In this document: piece after piece, positions 32,801 through 47,800 of the stretch
Position numbering within the stretch: the stretch's first letter is position 1
How the letters are laid out: each line of letters begins with the position of its first letter
Assembly: GCA_916610825.1 (NCBI GenBank)
Contig: OU744446.1
Coordinates: forward strand, 8,954,309-9,018,308
Direction: 5' to 3'
From: Haliclystus octoradiatus
Lineage: Eukaryota > Cnidaria > Staurozoa > Stauromedusae > Haliclystidae
DNA: 64,000 bases
Program-made: the position numbers and the translations under genes
Notes under the pieces: generated by a model
Seen by the model: the letters and a program-made list of their open reading frames with translations, nothing else
What the model was told of the DNA's origin: nothing
Databases searched by the model: none

Positions 32801-35800
32801 GTGTGCAAAAGCTCAAATTGTTGATCCTTGCTGAAAAATGTCCTCTTCCTATCACTGAGAGAAGTAAGGTAATAAGTAGACTAAGACTAAGGACCTCTTT
32901 CAAGGTTTCTATTTTGCGATACAATTTTTTTATTACCTTCTCTTCTTACGTACCTTGATTTATTTAAAACAAGCCTTGGCTCATTTCTGAAAAATACAAC
33001 CCTTATCTGACTGAAAAATTGTTGAAAAATGCTATTCCATCAAGATCCCCTAACCTTCTTAACAATAGAACAGAGCTCATATCTAAATACTCCCTAGTTG
33101 GTTCTACCAATCTACATTATGCTTTGTTTACCTAACATTGATCACCTTTGTTTACCTAACATTGATTAAAATATATACATGTGTGTATCTAAGTTTACAC
33201 TCAATATAGTAAGTTTATTATTTTATCCTACCTCTCCAGTCTCCTAATTTCATCAATATAATATCATGTTTTGAAAAATGTTCTTATTAAATTATTAATA
33301 GTTATGTGCTACACTTCTTCTTGTCTCTAGAGCATTCCAGTTAATTTTCTCATTGAATGTTGCTGCCATGAACATGCCACTATTGCTGATGAAAGTGTCA
33401 ATCTACTGTTAAATCTATGTGAAAGTGGTGTTATCTATCGTTCTTATGCTATTACATCCTCTGTTAATTTATCATCCCTTAAACGGTACGTTTTTATTTT
33501 GATAATTTTGATTTTTTGAATGCAAGAGGTGTCACTTGATATTTGTTTTAATTTCACTTTAATTTATAAAGCATTTGTTCACCTAATAGGAGAGGCTACA
33601 TATTATTCATTAAAACACTAGATCACAAAAGTTTTGAGAGTATTCTTCCAAGCAAATCTACAACATAGCAAAGTAAATTGAACATTAGGTCTGCACCACA
33701 TGATATTTACTCCGTTATATATATATGTATTTACATATCAATATCCTTTGCATTTCATGCTTGGTTTTTACAATGTTACAATGGAATATGTTTGGACTTT
33801 TTTATTATTATTATTGTTGTTATTTTTTGTATTTATCATTTATCCACAAACCGGGTAAGTGTGAAGATTTTTTCAACGGGTTGTCTGGTTAATTGATTGA
33901 TGTTTCAAGTGGTTTGTACATCTTATGGCCAGCTGCCCTTCCTGACGCCGACCAATAGTGCTTCTGCCAGGATTAAACATAAGACCCTGCTGGCTGAGGC
34001 TCAAAACCCTAATCACTACATTAAGGCGGCACAAGACTCAGGTACCTGTAAGATTGTATTATAGAGTTTTGAGGACGGAATAAGACAAACGACCAAACAT
34101 CAAGCTAACTTGTGTAACTCTGTTTTATTAATCATATACGTGTTAGTTTTACAACGCTGTGCAATACACTCCTGTGTGCCTAATTTACAACTAAGTGTGA
34201 TTAGTTTAATGATGTTGTAAATATTAGTATTATTAATTATTACATACTACAGTACCCTATCCAGAAATGTCAATCCATTCTCAGTATGCACACATAATTT
34301 TGCTTCAACCTGATTTTACCCAACAGTGTTTCATTATGAAGGTTTGCATTTCAAATTTGTTTCATCCTCTAGTTAGAATTCACGCTGTGCGATACAATGC
34401 TGTCCTAATTATTTTTGTAATATTATATAATTATAAATTCCTGTATTATATATTACTGTATCACAGCAATAACTAATATGTCAAAAGCAATGAATATTCA
34501 ATGTTCATACTAGTGTATGGTTAATACATGGTGCATGTATCAAGGTATTAAAAGGTTTTACACAAATTTTGAGAAGAAAATGTAACCAAAGTTGGAAGTG
34601 AAAAACTTGTTACTACTGATCTTGTTGTTATATGGGGGGAAAAAGCAAGCCTTCGGTGAAAAGTGCAATTAAAGTCTGTGAAGCATAAAAAAATAATATA
34701 TGTGAGAAATAATAAGGTGTTTGAATCCAAATGTCGCAGATCAGATAGACAGTTAATCTTTGGGAAAGCTTTCCTATGAAATTGGATCAAGGTGGCTTGA
34801 CATTATTGCTGAAAAATTAATTGGAATGGAAGTTGATATGTAATGTTTAAAATATCAAACAAGCAATATCATATTTCTTATTGACGCGGACCTCAAGCAC
34901 AGGGAATACTTGAGCATTGTTATTGTAGTGTTCATATTGAATTGTATTTGAGACATATGATTGAAGACAACACTACTGTTCTTGAGTTCAGTTTGTAAGA
35001 GTCTAATTACAATATCTACAGTTAAGCTATTTATATCAATACAAATGAGGTTATATGAAATCGAGGTAAATCAATCTACTACAGAGGTCCCCCCTCCAGG
35101 CGGAGTCCGAGGGAATTTACATGAAATATGTCGTAAAATTATGATTAAATATTGGAAGCTAATTATTATAACTAAATTATTGTAATGTGTAATGTAATTT
35201 ACTTATTTGTTTATTATTTATGTATTTATTTATTTTATGTAAAGTAAAAATATTCTATTTTAAAATCTCAATAGTAAAAGTAATTGGGCTTTGGGTTAAA
35301 CAAAAATTTATGACCAGAACGTGTTTTACGTACATCGTCAGTTGTAGTGGATGATTGTTCGTTACTAATAGATGGAATTATAGATGTTGGATGTGTAACA
35401 GGTTCTTCAATTACAGGTTTTAATCGATCAATGGCAACAGTGTCTTTTTTATTTCAACGTTTTATTTTAAATACTTTATCCGAACGAGAGACAACATCAT
35501 ACGGTCCAGTATAGGGTGCTTCAAGTGGACGTTTTGGGCGATCCACTCTTATCCATACTCGTTTACAAGTTCTTAAGTCGGGCGGAATGAAGACTGAAAG
35601 TTCTCGTTTCTTAGCTGGTGGTTGAAAGCGAACTGTCTTGAAATGTTCCTGTAGTGTTGTTAATAGATGATGAGAAGATAATAACTTTTGATTGTCAATA
35701 CAGGCACATGGTACCAATGGTTTCAAGCCAGTTAATAGTTCGTAAGGGGATATACCATCCTCTGAAGGCCATATACAAAAGTGCAGAGGGTAAGGCATCA

Positions 35801-38800
35801 CACCACAACTTATCTGCAATGCGTAAAATAGACTTGAGGGTCCTATGCATGCGTCCGATTAACCCGTTAGTTTGGGGGTGATAGGAAGTAGTCCTCAATT
35901 CTAAATAGCCTATCAGTTTCCCTACCTCACACATCAATTCACTTTCGAAATTGGAGCTACGATCTGTGACTACGTACAATGGAGCAGAATATCTTGCAAT
36001 CCACTCCCTAACAAAGGCATCAGCTACAGTGGGGGCTGTCTCGTCCGGGATCAGTATAACCTCCACCCAGCGCGTACAGCGATCAATAATTGTTAAAAGA
36101 TAACGACAGGGAGAGGTAATGTGAGTGAGAGAAGAGGTGGAAGGAGGAACATGGACGATATCCATGTGAACAGTTTGCAAGCGGTCAGAAGGAAGATTAT
36201 ATGGTAAACTAGGACTAATTGTGTGTCGATGAATTTTGTGTTGCTGACATGAAAGACATTGTTGTACCCACATATTAATTTCCTTCCTCATTTTGGCCCA
36301 GTAAAATCTATCACTAATTAATCGAAAGGTTGATGAGCGGCCGTAGTGACCTAGATTATGTAAAGAGTCGAAAACGGTAAGACGCAAGGATGGTGGTACA
36401 AAAGGGCGTGGTAGCGATGTAGATACCTCGCACCATGCAGATCCTTCTACAAATTCTACTAAGCTAAGACCAGAAGTGTCAAATGCTTCTCTTGACTGAG
36501 ATGAAATGACATCAGCTAAACTAATAAGATTAAAAGAAACACTAGAAACATCACTTGAGTTGAAATCAGCGTTAGATGATTCAGGCTGTAAGTCACGTGA
36601 CAAAGCATCAGCGACAACATTAGAACGACCAGAAATATGAATGACATCATTGACAAATTCAGAAAGATAGCTAAAGTAACGTTCGTGACGTGGACTTCTA
36701 GTATGGGAAGAACGGGATTTCCATGCAGCACATATCGGCTTGTGGTCAGTAAATATTGTTAGAGCTGTATTCTCTACAATTGGACGAAAGCGTCTCACTG
36801 CTGCATAGATAGCTAAAAGCTCATGGTCAAATGTGGAGTAATTCCGTTCAGCCGGTGATAATTTACGTGAAAAGAAACTAAGGGGTGCTGACTGGCCGTT
36901 TTCCTCATGTAGAACAGCACCAATGGCAAAGTTAGAGGCGTCAGTGGTAATTGTATATTTACAAATGGAAGGATCTGGATGGGCAAGTGTTACGGCGTGA
37001 TTAATTGCAGATTTTAGCTCTTCAAAAGATGTTTGATGACATGCTTGCCAAATAAAAGGTGCAGCGTTTCGGTCATGGCGTTCATTTGCGGATCGCGGTT
37101 GTGTTGCGTTTGCTAGGTCTTGCTAGGTTAGGTAGCATAATCTGGAATAAAACGGCGGTAGAAACCAAACATTCCAAGAGCTCTACGAAGAGCAGGATAG
37201 TCAACTGGAGATGGAAGCATTAACAAATTATCTTTGGATTGCTCCTTGGGTGTAGCACCATGAGCAGTAACTCGATAGCCAAGGAAATCTACTGAAGGAA
37301 TGGAAAATAAACATTTATTAAGATTGAGACGAAGTCCATATTAGACTAAACGATCAAGGACTTTCGTAAGTCGTTCATCGTGTTCCGCTTGGGTAGAACC
37401 GTAGATAAGAATATCGACTATGTAGGCAAAGCAAGGGATTGCATGTAGTACAGAATTGATAAAGCGAGAAAATGTGGCTGTGCTATTTTTTAGACCAAAT
37501 GGCATTGTTTTGTAAGCAAAAGCACCGAAAGGAGTAGTGATGGTAGTCTTTTCGATATCTTCAGGGTGTATAGGTATTTGGTGGTAAGCCTTAGATAAAT
37601 CAAGATGAGAAAATATTTTTGAGCAAAATTGAAAGATTGAATGGTGGTAAGCCTTAGATAAATCAAGATGAGAAAATATTTTTGAGCAAAATAGCAAAAT
37701 TGAAAGATTGAATGTCAGGAAGTGGATAGCGATCGGGCTTAGTAATCGTGTTTAATGCTTGATAATCGCCAACAGGGCGAAATGTTCCCGAATCGGATTT
37801 TGGTACCAAGTGTAAGGGACTAGCCCAGAGTGATGTAGATGGTGTAATAATCCCTGCTTTTAGTAAAATATCGAACTCTGTTTTTGCTGCAGCCAATTTA
37901 CTAGGGTGCAAACGTCGGGGTTGACAAAATACAGGATCGCCTGTTGTTTCAATATGGTGCTTGACATCATGAGCGGGTGTATCTTTGTAAATAAATGGAG
38001 TGAATAGTTCACGACGGATGTTTCAAATGTTGGAAATAGATGAAGATAAATCAGTAGGAAATGGTAATTTTACAGAATCAAAAATAGTGGAACAGGATTT
38101 AAAGTCAGAAGAAAAGAAACTGGCTATATTATACAACGTGGCTGGAGATGATTTCAGAAGATTTGCTGAAAAAAATTGTCAATTTGGACTTCACCTGGTT
38201 GAAAACTCGACAAACGTGCTTACCGAAATTGAACGAATATTGAAACCTCAAAGACGGAACCTGGAATATCTGTGTCGATTGTTAGATTTGAAACAAACAC
38301 ATGATGAAACAATACATGAATTTCTACAGCAATTACGAGCATTGTATCAGGAATCTGGTTATACAGACAGAAATCTCACAGGTGAACTATTAATTCGTGC
38401 TCTACTGATTAGAGGCATTAAAAACGACGACGCGAAACGCCTCGTTTTACAACAAGATATTGATAATTTAGAAATTAATCAATGTATGCGTTTAATATCT
38501 ACTTTTGAAACAGTAAGCGATACCGTTTTAACGCCATCTACATCTGATACAAACGCAGTCATAGATGATTGTAAATATTGCGGTAGAAATCATGTAAGAG
38601 GTAAATGTCCTGCATATCGTAAAACGTGTTCAAAATGTGGTCGATTAAATCATTTTAGTTCTGTTTGTCTATCAAAATCAAAAGTGTTGTCACACTCGCG
38701 TGATAGATTTGATAACCGTGATGCATCTACATCAAGTAAAAATAAATATGATAATAAGAAATCTGATAAACGTAATAGCAAGTCGAAATCTAAATCCCGT

Positions 38801-41800
38801 TCAGAAAGAGCGGCAGCAGTAGTTTATTCCGATTCTGATTCGTCTGACACGCCTTCAGATAGTTCTTTTGCCGTCCATTCTAACACTCCCGGCAAGAGGG
38901 CATATGTTGATTTATGGGCGTTTGATAAAAAAGTAACGTTTCTTATCGATCCTGGCAGTACGTCTACTATGATACCGTTTAATATTTTAAAATATGCCAA
39001 GGATCTTACGCAACCAACTGATAAATTTGTAAAACCATGGAATAGCAAAGCTATTCGTATTACCGCCGAGGGCACCGTTGGTTTATCCGCTTCACCAAAT
39101 CATAGCCCGCTCAAAATTACAGCGAAATGTACTGATAATATGACGTGTCCATTACTTAGTTATTCTGATTATTTAAATTTAGGTGGTCAGCCGTTGACTT
39201 TACCAAAAGAATATTTTGTACAAATTAATGAGACTACATTGTTAGGAAGTATTGGCACGGCTACACTACAAATAAAACCTAATGCTCAACCTGCTGTACA
39301 GGGCGCTCGAAAGCTACCTTTCAGGTTACATGAATCCGTTTCAAATGAGCTTGATCGTTTAGAAAATTTAGGAATAATTGAGCGTGTATTAAAGCCTAGT
39401 AAATGGTTATCGCCAATTGTTGTAGCTAAGAGAAAAAATAATAAAATTCGAATTTGTAGCGATTTTCGTAAATTGAATGAATCTATACAACGTGAACGGT
39501 TTGTTATTCTAACCGCTGATTCATTTTTTGCTAAACTAAACGGAGCAAAGCTCTTTTCTATTCTCGAGTTAGAAAGCGGTTTTCATCAATTAAAATTAGA
39601 TGAATCATCTTCGGATTTGACAACAATAGCGACACACCGTGGTAATTATCGGTATTTACGCTTACCGTTCGGTGTTTGACCAGCATTTTTATTTGATAGT
39701 ACTCAAGTTAACCTGAAACAAGCTGAAATTGTTGGTGACAACACAGAATTTCATTAACACTATTGGCCTTGTAAGATATATATTATATTGTAATAAGTAT
39801 TTCACAGTGCGTACACATATGTGGAGAATATATGTAATTGCTAAGTTACCTGAAACGCAAGTCCCATCTGTATCTGTGTCAGTGTTTGTTCTGTTTTTCT
39901 CCGACACAACAGACCGTTTACCTACATCGATAGGACATGATAAATCCATATTGGTGTCATTTGTGTTAGTGACCTGACTCCATTGGGTATCATCTTGAAA
40001 TAGCAGCGCTTTCGAATCACAATCAGTAACCGGACAAGCTGGGTAGGCTAATCGAACTCTCTCTTGAATACGATGGAATCCTTCTGTCATTTCTTTTCGC
40101 TCCAATAACAAATCCTCAATCCATAGGCTATGTTGCTCTTCGGTGAGAGTAATATACTCTGCCTTATACGTTGGATATACGGGTTCGAATTACTTGAAAT
40201 ACAAGGCCATCTCCCATCTGATTCTGGAGCAGAATTTGTCAAATTCCTCCCCTCTAAGCTCTTGGATCATATCCTGTTCATGATTAGTTAGTTTCGCAAT
40301 TATATCTTCCAATCTGGTCTCTGTATGCACATTCCACTTGCTATATATTTGTTATGGATCCATTCAATTGTATGAAGACCATGAAGTATATAATATATCT
40401 GTGTCTGAGGCGAATTCATATGACAATTTTAACCGTCTTGAAATACCCGATAAAACGAAACATGTAGCTGGGTAATAATGGCTGTGAACTTCCGATATAT
40501 GCAATGAATGTTATTTTTAGAGAGTAGCCAATGCGCTCATGCTAGACAGACTTTGTTACAGGTTTTCAATAAGTAATATCGGCCCAAATGTTGATTGAAC
40601 TATGAAGCATTGTCCATCTTTATCAGTATCTATTTAAAAAAAATGTAAGCTATTGAACAATACTGTTGTGTTCAGTCCTGCTTCTTATTTTAGCAGTTCA
40701 GTAAGGCCCTTCTTCAAATACACATGTAGTTCATTTCAAATTAGAGCCTAAAATTTAAATATATTGTATGATTTGATCTGGTGTCAAAACACACACCTTC
40801 TACAACGTTCCCACGTGTTCACTCTCTTTCAACTGTGTCGGGCTGTGAACACAATTTACAAATAACGTATCAATTTCAGGGGTACTAAATATTGCGTTGT
40901 CCAAAAATAAACCCCGCTCTTCAAATGTGTTGTCTGATTGTAACATAAAAACTTCATTGTCCTCATGATTAGAATGATCAGCTTTAAGATCAGTAATAAC
41001 CAGTTGAACTTTGTCTATACCAGCATGATGAAATGAATGATTTTTAGCAATCGTAACAGAACCAACGATAGAGTTAACATCTGCGTTTTTTACTTGAGAA
41101 TGATTTAAATATGAAACAACTCCACCGTCAGTGGTAACACGCTCAAATGTAACTCCGGTTTTAATTAAAAAATCCCTTCCAAGTAAACATTCTTTTACAA
41201 CATTGCCGCTTTGAACTAAAACCCACATGAAAATAGGGTTACTATTTGGTAAAGACAGTTTTAGATAAACTTCAGCCATGATGATTAATGAATTGCCACT
41301 TGCATCACGCAGTCGCGACAGTGTGGCTGGTCTACTTTTAATTAATTCAGGGTACCTTTTCATCAATGGAATAATCAAGTCTTTGGAAATTATCGTAGGA
41401 CCACAGCCGGTATCTAATAAAGCGGATATCGGTTCACAAAGCAGATTATGGTCAGAATTTAACACCGATAGCTGATCACGACAAGTCAAATTTGTATCAG
41501 TATTATAATCATTATCGCTTATCATCTTGGTTTCTGCAAATCCATCGCATTCTTGTAACAATTGATTATATCGTAATTCGGCGATTCTCTGTTCTAAATC
41601 TTGAACTGATAATACTTTGTATGATGATCTTTCTGCCAATTTAGCCTTTTCTTTTGCCAACTTACAAGTCTGATTGGAATGTGGCTTAATACATTTATCA
41701 CACGGGACACGGCATTCGTTTTTGAAATGTCCGTTTTTGCCGCATTGAAAACATGATAAATCCCCAATTCGTTGCTGTGATCTTTTGTCTCCGTTGGTAC

Positions 41801-44800
41801 CGGATGTCGCACCATCACATCACCAAACACTTTCTTCAGTGGATAAGTACATCAAAAATTCTTCTAAACAATTATGCTTAAGTGAATGTTTATTTTCCAT
41901 TAAATCTTTCAACTCAGGTTAAATCCCCTCCATCATCTGGTGGTAAATTATAGAGTCCTTGCTCTCCCTATTATCATTTGTTAACATCTCCTCCACTAAA
42001 TGAGTAATACACATTCGATATTGTCCAATTGTTTGTGTTCTTTTCTGTTTCAAATGTAACAGCTCTTTGTAAAGTGCGCCGTGCGACTTTTGTGGAAACA
42101 TAGATTTCCTAATTGATGTAAAAATTGTCTCAAACAAATCTCCTCTCGGAACAGAATTTACTCCAGTTCCCTCTTTAGGCAAACCATCCCAAACCCGTCG
42201 AAATTGAGTGCCTAGCAGCGTACCAACTTGACCTTTGACCTTGTCAACAGATAGATTTAAATCAATAATCACAACGTATAGATCACGCACCCATCGATCA
42301 AAACATATGACATCAATATTATACGGTAATTCTTTTACAAATTTTTATTGCGGAAACGTGACCAATTGACTTAGTCGATTTAGAATTTACACTACTGCCA
42401 GAAAGTGTAGATATATCCATATCCACGATTTGGTTATCATTTTCGGGACACTTTGAGGTATCGTTCATAACAGCAACTGAAAAAGGATTAGTATTATTAT
42501 TAGCCGAGAAAGGGTTTGTAGGATGGATGACAGTCGACGACAAGGGAGGATTACAAACACCAATGATAGTTTCACCTCTGACTCCATTCTTTAAAGTTTC
42601 AATCCTCTCAAGTAAATCAATAATAATATCATCTAGGTCAAGGTCTAAACCCAACAAATTTCTTTCGCCAGTATACCATGTATTAAATAATTCAACTTCG
42701 TTTTCATCTGACTGTGAATCAGCAAAACTTTCCCATTACTTCAGTGATCTCGTAAGTCTTTCTTTGTCACTTTTAATTTTATTAACTAAACAACATAGTT
42801 TTTCTTCAATACCAGCAATTGAAACCATACTACAATCAAACAATAATTTGCGGCCGTTTTCCAATCGGACACGCAATCTTTCAGCAACTGGTCCAAGCAA
42901 ACGACGATGATTTGCAGACATTATATCTTTAAATTTAAATAAAATACACGGCCTTCTAATTAAGAAGCCAAACCAGCCTCTGCTACCAAATGTAACATTA
43001 ACAGTTACATAAATAAACCGAAACAAAGTAAATCTTGAAACAACAAGATAAAGCGACCATACGCCACTAGCAATAACTGAAATCTAATCTTGGCTAACGC
43101 CCTGCACACAGCATGATTAATACAACTACGTAGGGGGTAGTTATTACACTATAGGTCATCTATTACAACTTAGACCCCATATTGTTGAGCAGTAATCCAT
43201 ATTTTGTTTTGGTGGTTGAGTTCAAATGTTTGATTAAAATATTAGAATTAATTAAAGGTTTTCTTAAATCAATGATGTGTTTTTATTTTATTTCCAGGAA
43301 TACACAATGCCTTGTAAGGCTAGTTGTTAACTTGCTGAAACAAGATATTTTAGATTCTCTTGAAAATTCTACAAAAGTTCTACAATGCTACCAGGGAAAG
43401 TATGTAGCTTCTGTTTCATTCCTACAGTAGCCTATTTATTATATTGCTGTTTTCAAAATATATCTTGATACTAATTTTTTTTATCTATCCACAAGTTGTG
43501 CAACCGCTTTTATCAGATGATACATTTTTTTACCTTTTATATATTTTATCAGATCAAATATCAATAGATGTTATTTCTGTGGCTGCGCTACTATCAGATC
43601 CATCTATTTACTATTGGGACACTCTTTCATGTGCCGCTCTCAGCTCCAATTGGACAGATGCCAGTCACATGGTTTTATGAATTCCATTTTCGTTCCGTCA
43701 AACCTGTGCTCGTGGAATTTGAACAAAGCGGTCAAAAATATTTTCATGAATTCGAATAACTTTTTGTTCAAAAGCAAAACTTATTTTTCAATGGAACAAA
43801 AATGGTGATTTTTGTTCCCTAAAAGTTGTGTGTCCCAACTGTTATCAATATATGGCTCTGGGTACTCTGGCTGTCTGCTTAAACTCACTAGGTAGTTACT
43901 TCAAGGTCCAACCCCTGTAAAACGTTTAAATTCAATCGAACTGTTCATGAACAGTTCATAAACGGTTCATAAACTTTACGAACAGTCATGAATTGCTCAT
44001 GAACTGTTAAACCCCTTGTCCAATAAAAATAAAAATTCGAAGTTGAATTGCATTCTCAATTTTATTGTTCTTACCGATATGGGTAAAAAAATCATAAGTG
44101 CAAAATTTCAGTTAAAAAATATTGGGAAATGGGCGCTCAGTGCCCTTCCAAATTGATACACAAAGTCAATTAGGAAAATGCTTCAAAATTTCAAAAAAAT
44201 ATAATTAAAAAAAATCTCAGTAAAGTATTTTTGAATAATTTTTTATGTCTATGAAGCTAACAATCTCAGAAACATTACTGTGGTATTTAAAGTCTATTGG
44301 ATGAGAGCATAGGACTGAAAATGTGTGTTTCAAAGTGATGCATTTGAATGTATGGCTTCCAATGTGATTTTGACAGATCATACAAGTGTGTGGTTTTCTT
44401 TTCTGTGAAGTTGTTGACATATTTTAATTTCAATTTACTATGATTTGTCAAACAATTGTTGGAAACTGTTTGTAATAAAATAACTAATATGGACAGTGTT
44501 TTTTTTTACAATTTTGTTGGGAAATGAGCATAGCAATGATACAAAGTTCAAGAAAAACTGAATCGGTCAACACATTTCCATTTCACACCTATATTTAGTT
44601 TTATAGAAAACCACACACTTGTATGATCTGTCAAAATCACAGTGGAAGCCATACATTCAAATGCATCACTTTGAAACACAAATTTTCAGTAAAGGTTCTC
44701 ATCAAATGGACTTTAGAATGCCACAGTAGTATTTCTGAGATTGTTAGTTTGTTACCTTCATAGACATAAAAAATTATTCAAAAATACCTTTTTGAAATTT

Positions 44801-47800
44801 TGGAGCGTTTTCCCCCATTGACTTTGTGTATTAATTTAGAGGAACATTGAGCGCCCATTTCCCAATTTTTTTTTTACCTCATTTTCCCAGTATTAATTTT
44901 CAACGTATGAAATTCCTTTAGAACAATAAAATCGAGAATGTAATTCTACTTGCAAACTTTCATAATTTTTTGGACCAGTCCAATGAACACCTTAGACCAT
45001 TCTCCATTCATGAACCGTTTTTTCAGTGGAAGGTTTTAAGCCATCATTTAACTAACTGACATCCCCTGTGGAAAACATTTCAAAAGGTTCATAAACAGTT
45101 CATACCAGAGCCATCTATTTACAAGAGTTAGGACACGCTTTCATGTGCCGCTATCGTCTCCAATTGGACAGATGCCAGTCACGTGATTTTTGGATGCCAT
45201 CTTTGTTCTTTTGAAAACAGGTTCTCAATCATTTCAAGTGAAACACGCGAAAAAATACAATACAATATGGCTGAAAAAACACACAACATTCTCCTGCACA
45301 TGCGCACTGTTAAAAACGTGCTCGGGTCCAGGCAAAAAGATACAAAAATGGCAGAAGTGTCCCAACTCTTGTAAATAGAAGGCTCTGGTTCATACAGTGT
45401 TCCTGAAATTTAGGCAATTTCAAGTTCTTGAACTCATCATAAATGTTTTTAACCGAAGATGTATTGGTAGAATACTTTCTAAGTTTTAATACTTGTTCCT
45501 CTCTTAAGTAGATCTTTACTGAACCATTTGAATGGATACAGTTGAATGTCTGATCTAGGAATACTATTGTGTTTATTTTAGATGGAATTCACATCCTCTG
45601 GTTAGCATCATGCGTAACTGTCCAGAATCATTACACAGCATACTCCATTACATCAAAGTGTTAATGATTAATGAGCTGAATGATGGATCTGAAAGGTTAG
45701 TAGATGTTCAGTTTCAAAACACACTGAAATTGCAATAAAAAAACACTAACATATGCAAGGCACTAAATCTTTTTTTAAAAGTTGACTTTTGTGAAACAAT
45801 TGACATCTATGGTACATGGGCGATGGCTAAGGTTAAATTCATTAAAAGAACTATGCAGAACGGCAGCCCCTATGGATGTTTTTTTGGGTGCAGATTTTAT
45901 TGTACGTCACTACATCGTCTTCGCATTTTGGTCGGCTGGATTGAAAGCTGCGAGGATCGCAAAACAAACAAATGGCCTAAACATTTATATCTATTTCATA
46001 ATTCATTTCGATTTTGCAAGAAAACTATTAAGGATATGAATCAATATAATACACAAATTGCATTTAAATAAGGGCCTACCGCATTTCATGGTTGTGCTAC
46101 TTGTGCAGGCTATGCTATAACTTTTTATTCAGAATAAATACGAGAACAAAACGAGTCAGCACAAAAACGTAGACATGTTTTTATTATTCAACAATTTCAA
46201 AAAGACCAAGTCAACAGCAAGTTCAACAAGTTCACAATGAATTGTACTGTATGCTAACGATCGACAATTTGACACTATTCACAAATGTTGATCAATATAT
46301 ATATATATACGTTATGTAGTTGACATGACATCTTTTGGAAATATGATTGCAATTCCAATTAGAATATCCGATTAATCTACGAAGCATGGATAGCAACATC
46401 ACAACATAAAACTACCTTGATTACATTATCCAGATAATATATAATTAATTATAAAGACCAGAGCAAATCGAGAGTCTGAAAGACTCACAGAAATTTGTTG
46501 TTTCCTTTGGTAAAATTTCGAACAAAAGCATACCGTCATTGCATTTGCACGGACATATTTCCGTTATTCCGTAGCTTTAGAATTGAGCTGAGGTCCTGTT
46601 TCCGCTTCACATATTTCTGATCTTTACTTTCTATCACTTCTCTCCTGTCTTTCCCTTTGATTGCGTCGAAAAATAATGTTTACAATATAGGGACATACCA
46701 TGACATATTAAAATTAGATCTCAACTATATTAACTCAAGAAAACTAGTCAGCGCTGTGGTAAAATACACGAGGCAAGATGGCGTCATGCAGCTTTTTATA
46801 AACATTGGACAGAAGAAGACAGCTAACATGAAAACGAGTATTGAAAAGTGAACTCACTTTTCAATAAAGAAGACCGCCGGTCCGCATAGTCCCTTTAATG
46901 ATTAGTGCCTTGCTCTTATGTTGAAGAGTCTAGTGCAGTATCCTTGCTTGTAAAGTTTCAAATCTTGGTCAAGATTTCAAATCGATTTAACAAAATTACG
47001 TAGTTAAGCCTTTAATATTTCGGAGTCTTGTTTCTTCTATGATATACAACAAACACACTGCTAAGACTGCTCTTCAAGTCTTTAAACATAAACACAGATG
47101 CTGTGTTGCTTTGAATATAACGATTTTCTTATTTTCAGATTCCAAAGTCTTATCATCAAGCAATTTGGACCATTACTTGTCCATCTCTCATCGCATAGTA
47201 ATGGTAAATCTCAAACTATAATGAAAGCAGCAATGCTCCACATAATACTTGATGTTGCAGAAAGTCTACTAAAAAATCATGAAAAGAGATCATGTCAAGT
47301 TGTAAAGATTGGATTTGCAATCATTCGAGCTTGTGAGGTAAAAGTTATTTATTTATTATTCGTTTCAGATATTTGTTATTTGAAAACATATGTAATTTCG
47401 TTATCTACGTGGAACTCATTATCAGTTCTTTTGAATTTCATTGAATTTTGAATTGAATTTTGAATTGAACACCAAAGTCATCAGTCATCATTTAGGCCTT
47501 ATTCTCATTTTTTTTATTATGTTATCATACGTCAGCTACATTGACAAACAGCATTAATACATCGATCACAACCCTTCAGTGTTGAAATGGCCTTCTTCCC
47601 TGGACAATTAATTGTGGAAATTTCATGAATATTTCAATTCTGAAATTTCAATGTCCATGCGCTGATTCTGATGTATACCAACTGAGAAAATTGGCTGGTA
47701 AAAGTTTGAAGCTGATCCAATAACAAATTACAGATATCGATGTTTTAAAGAGTCTATTTTTGCTCAGTGTTTATTTTTGTGCATAAATATTCAATTTTGT

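Noticed and set aside
43444..43680. Possible extra FOCAD exon
   Set aside because: Its only acceptor has the wrong phase, no donor follows, and the frame runs into the MITE at 43595.
45782..46071. Two overlapping cysteine- and histidine-rich ORFs considered as a THAP-type domain
   Set aside because: The residue pattern does not give the C2CH ligands; treated as intron.
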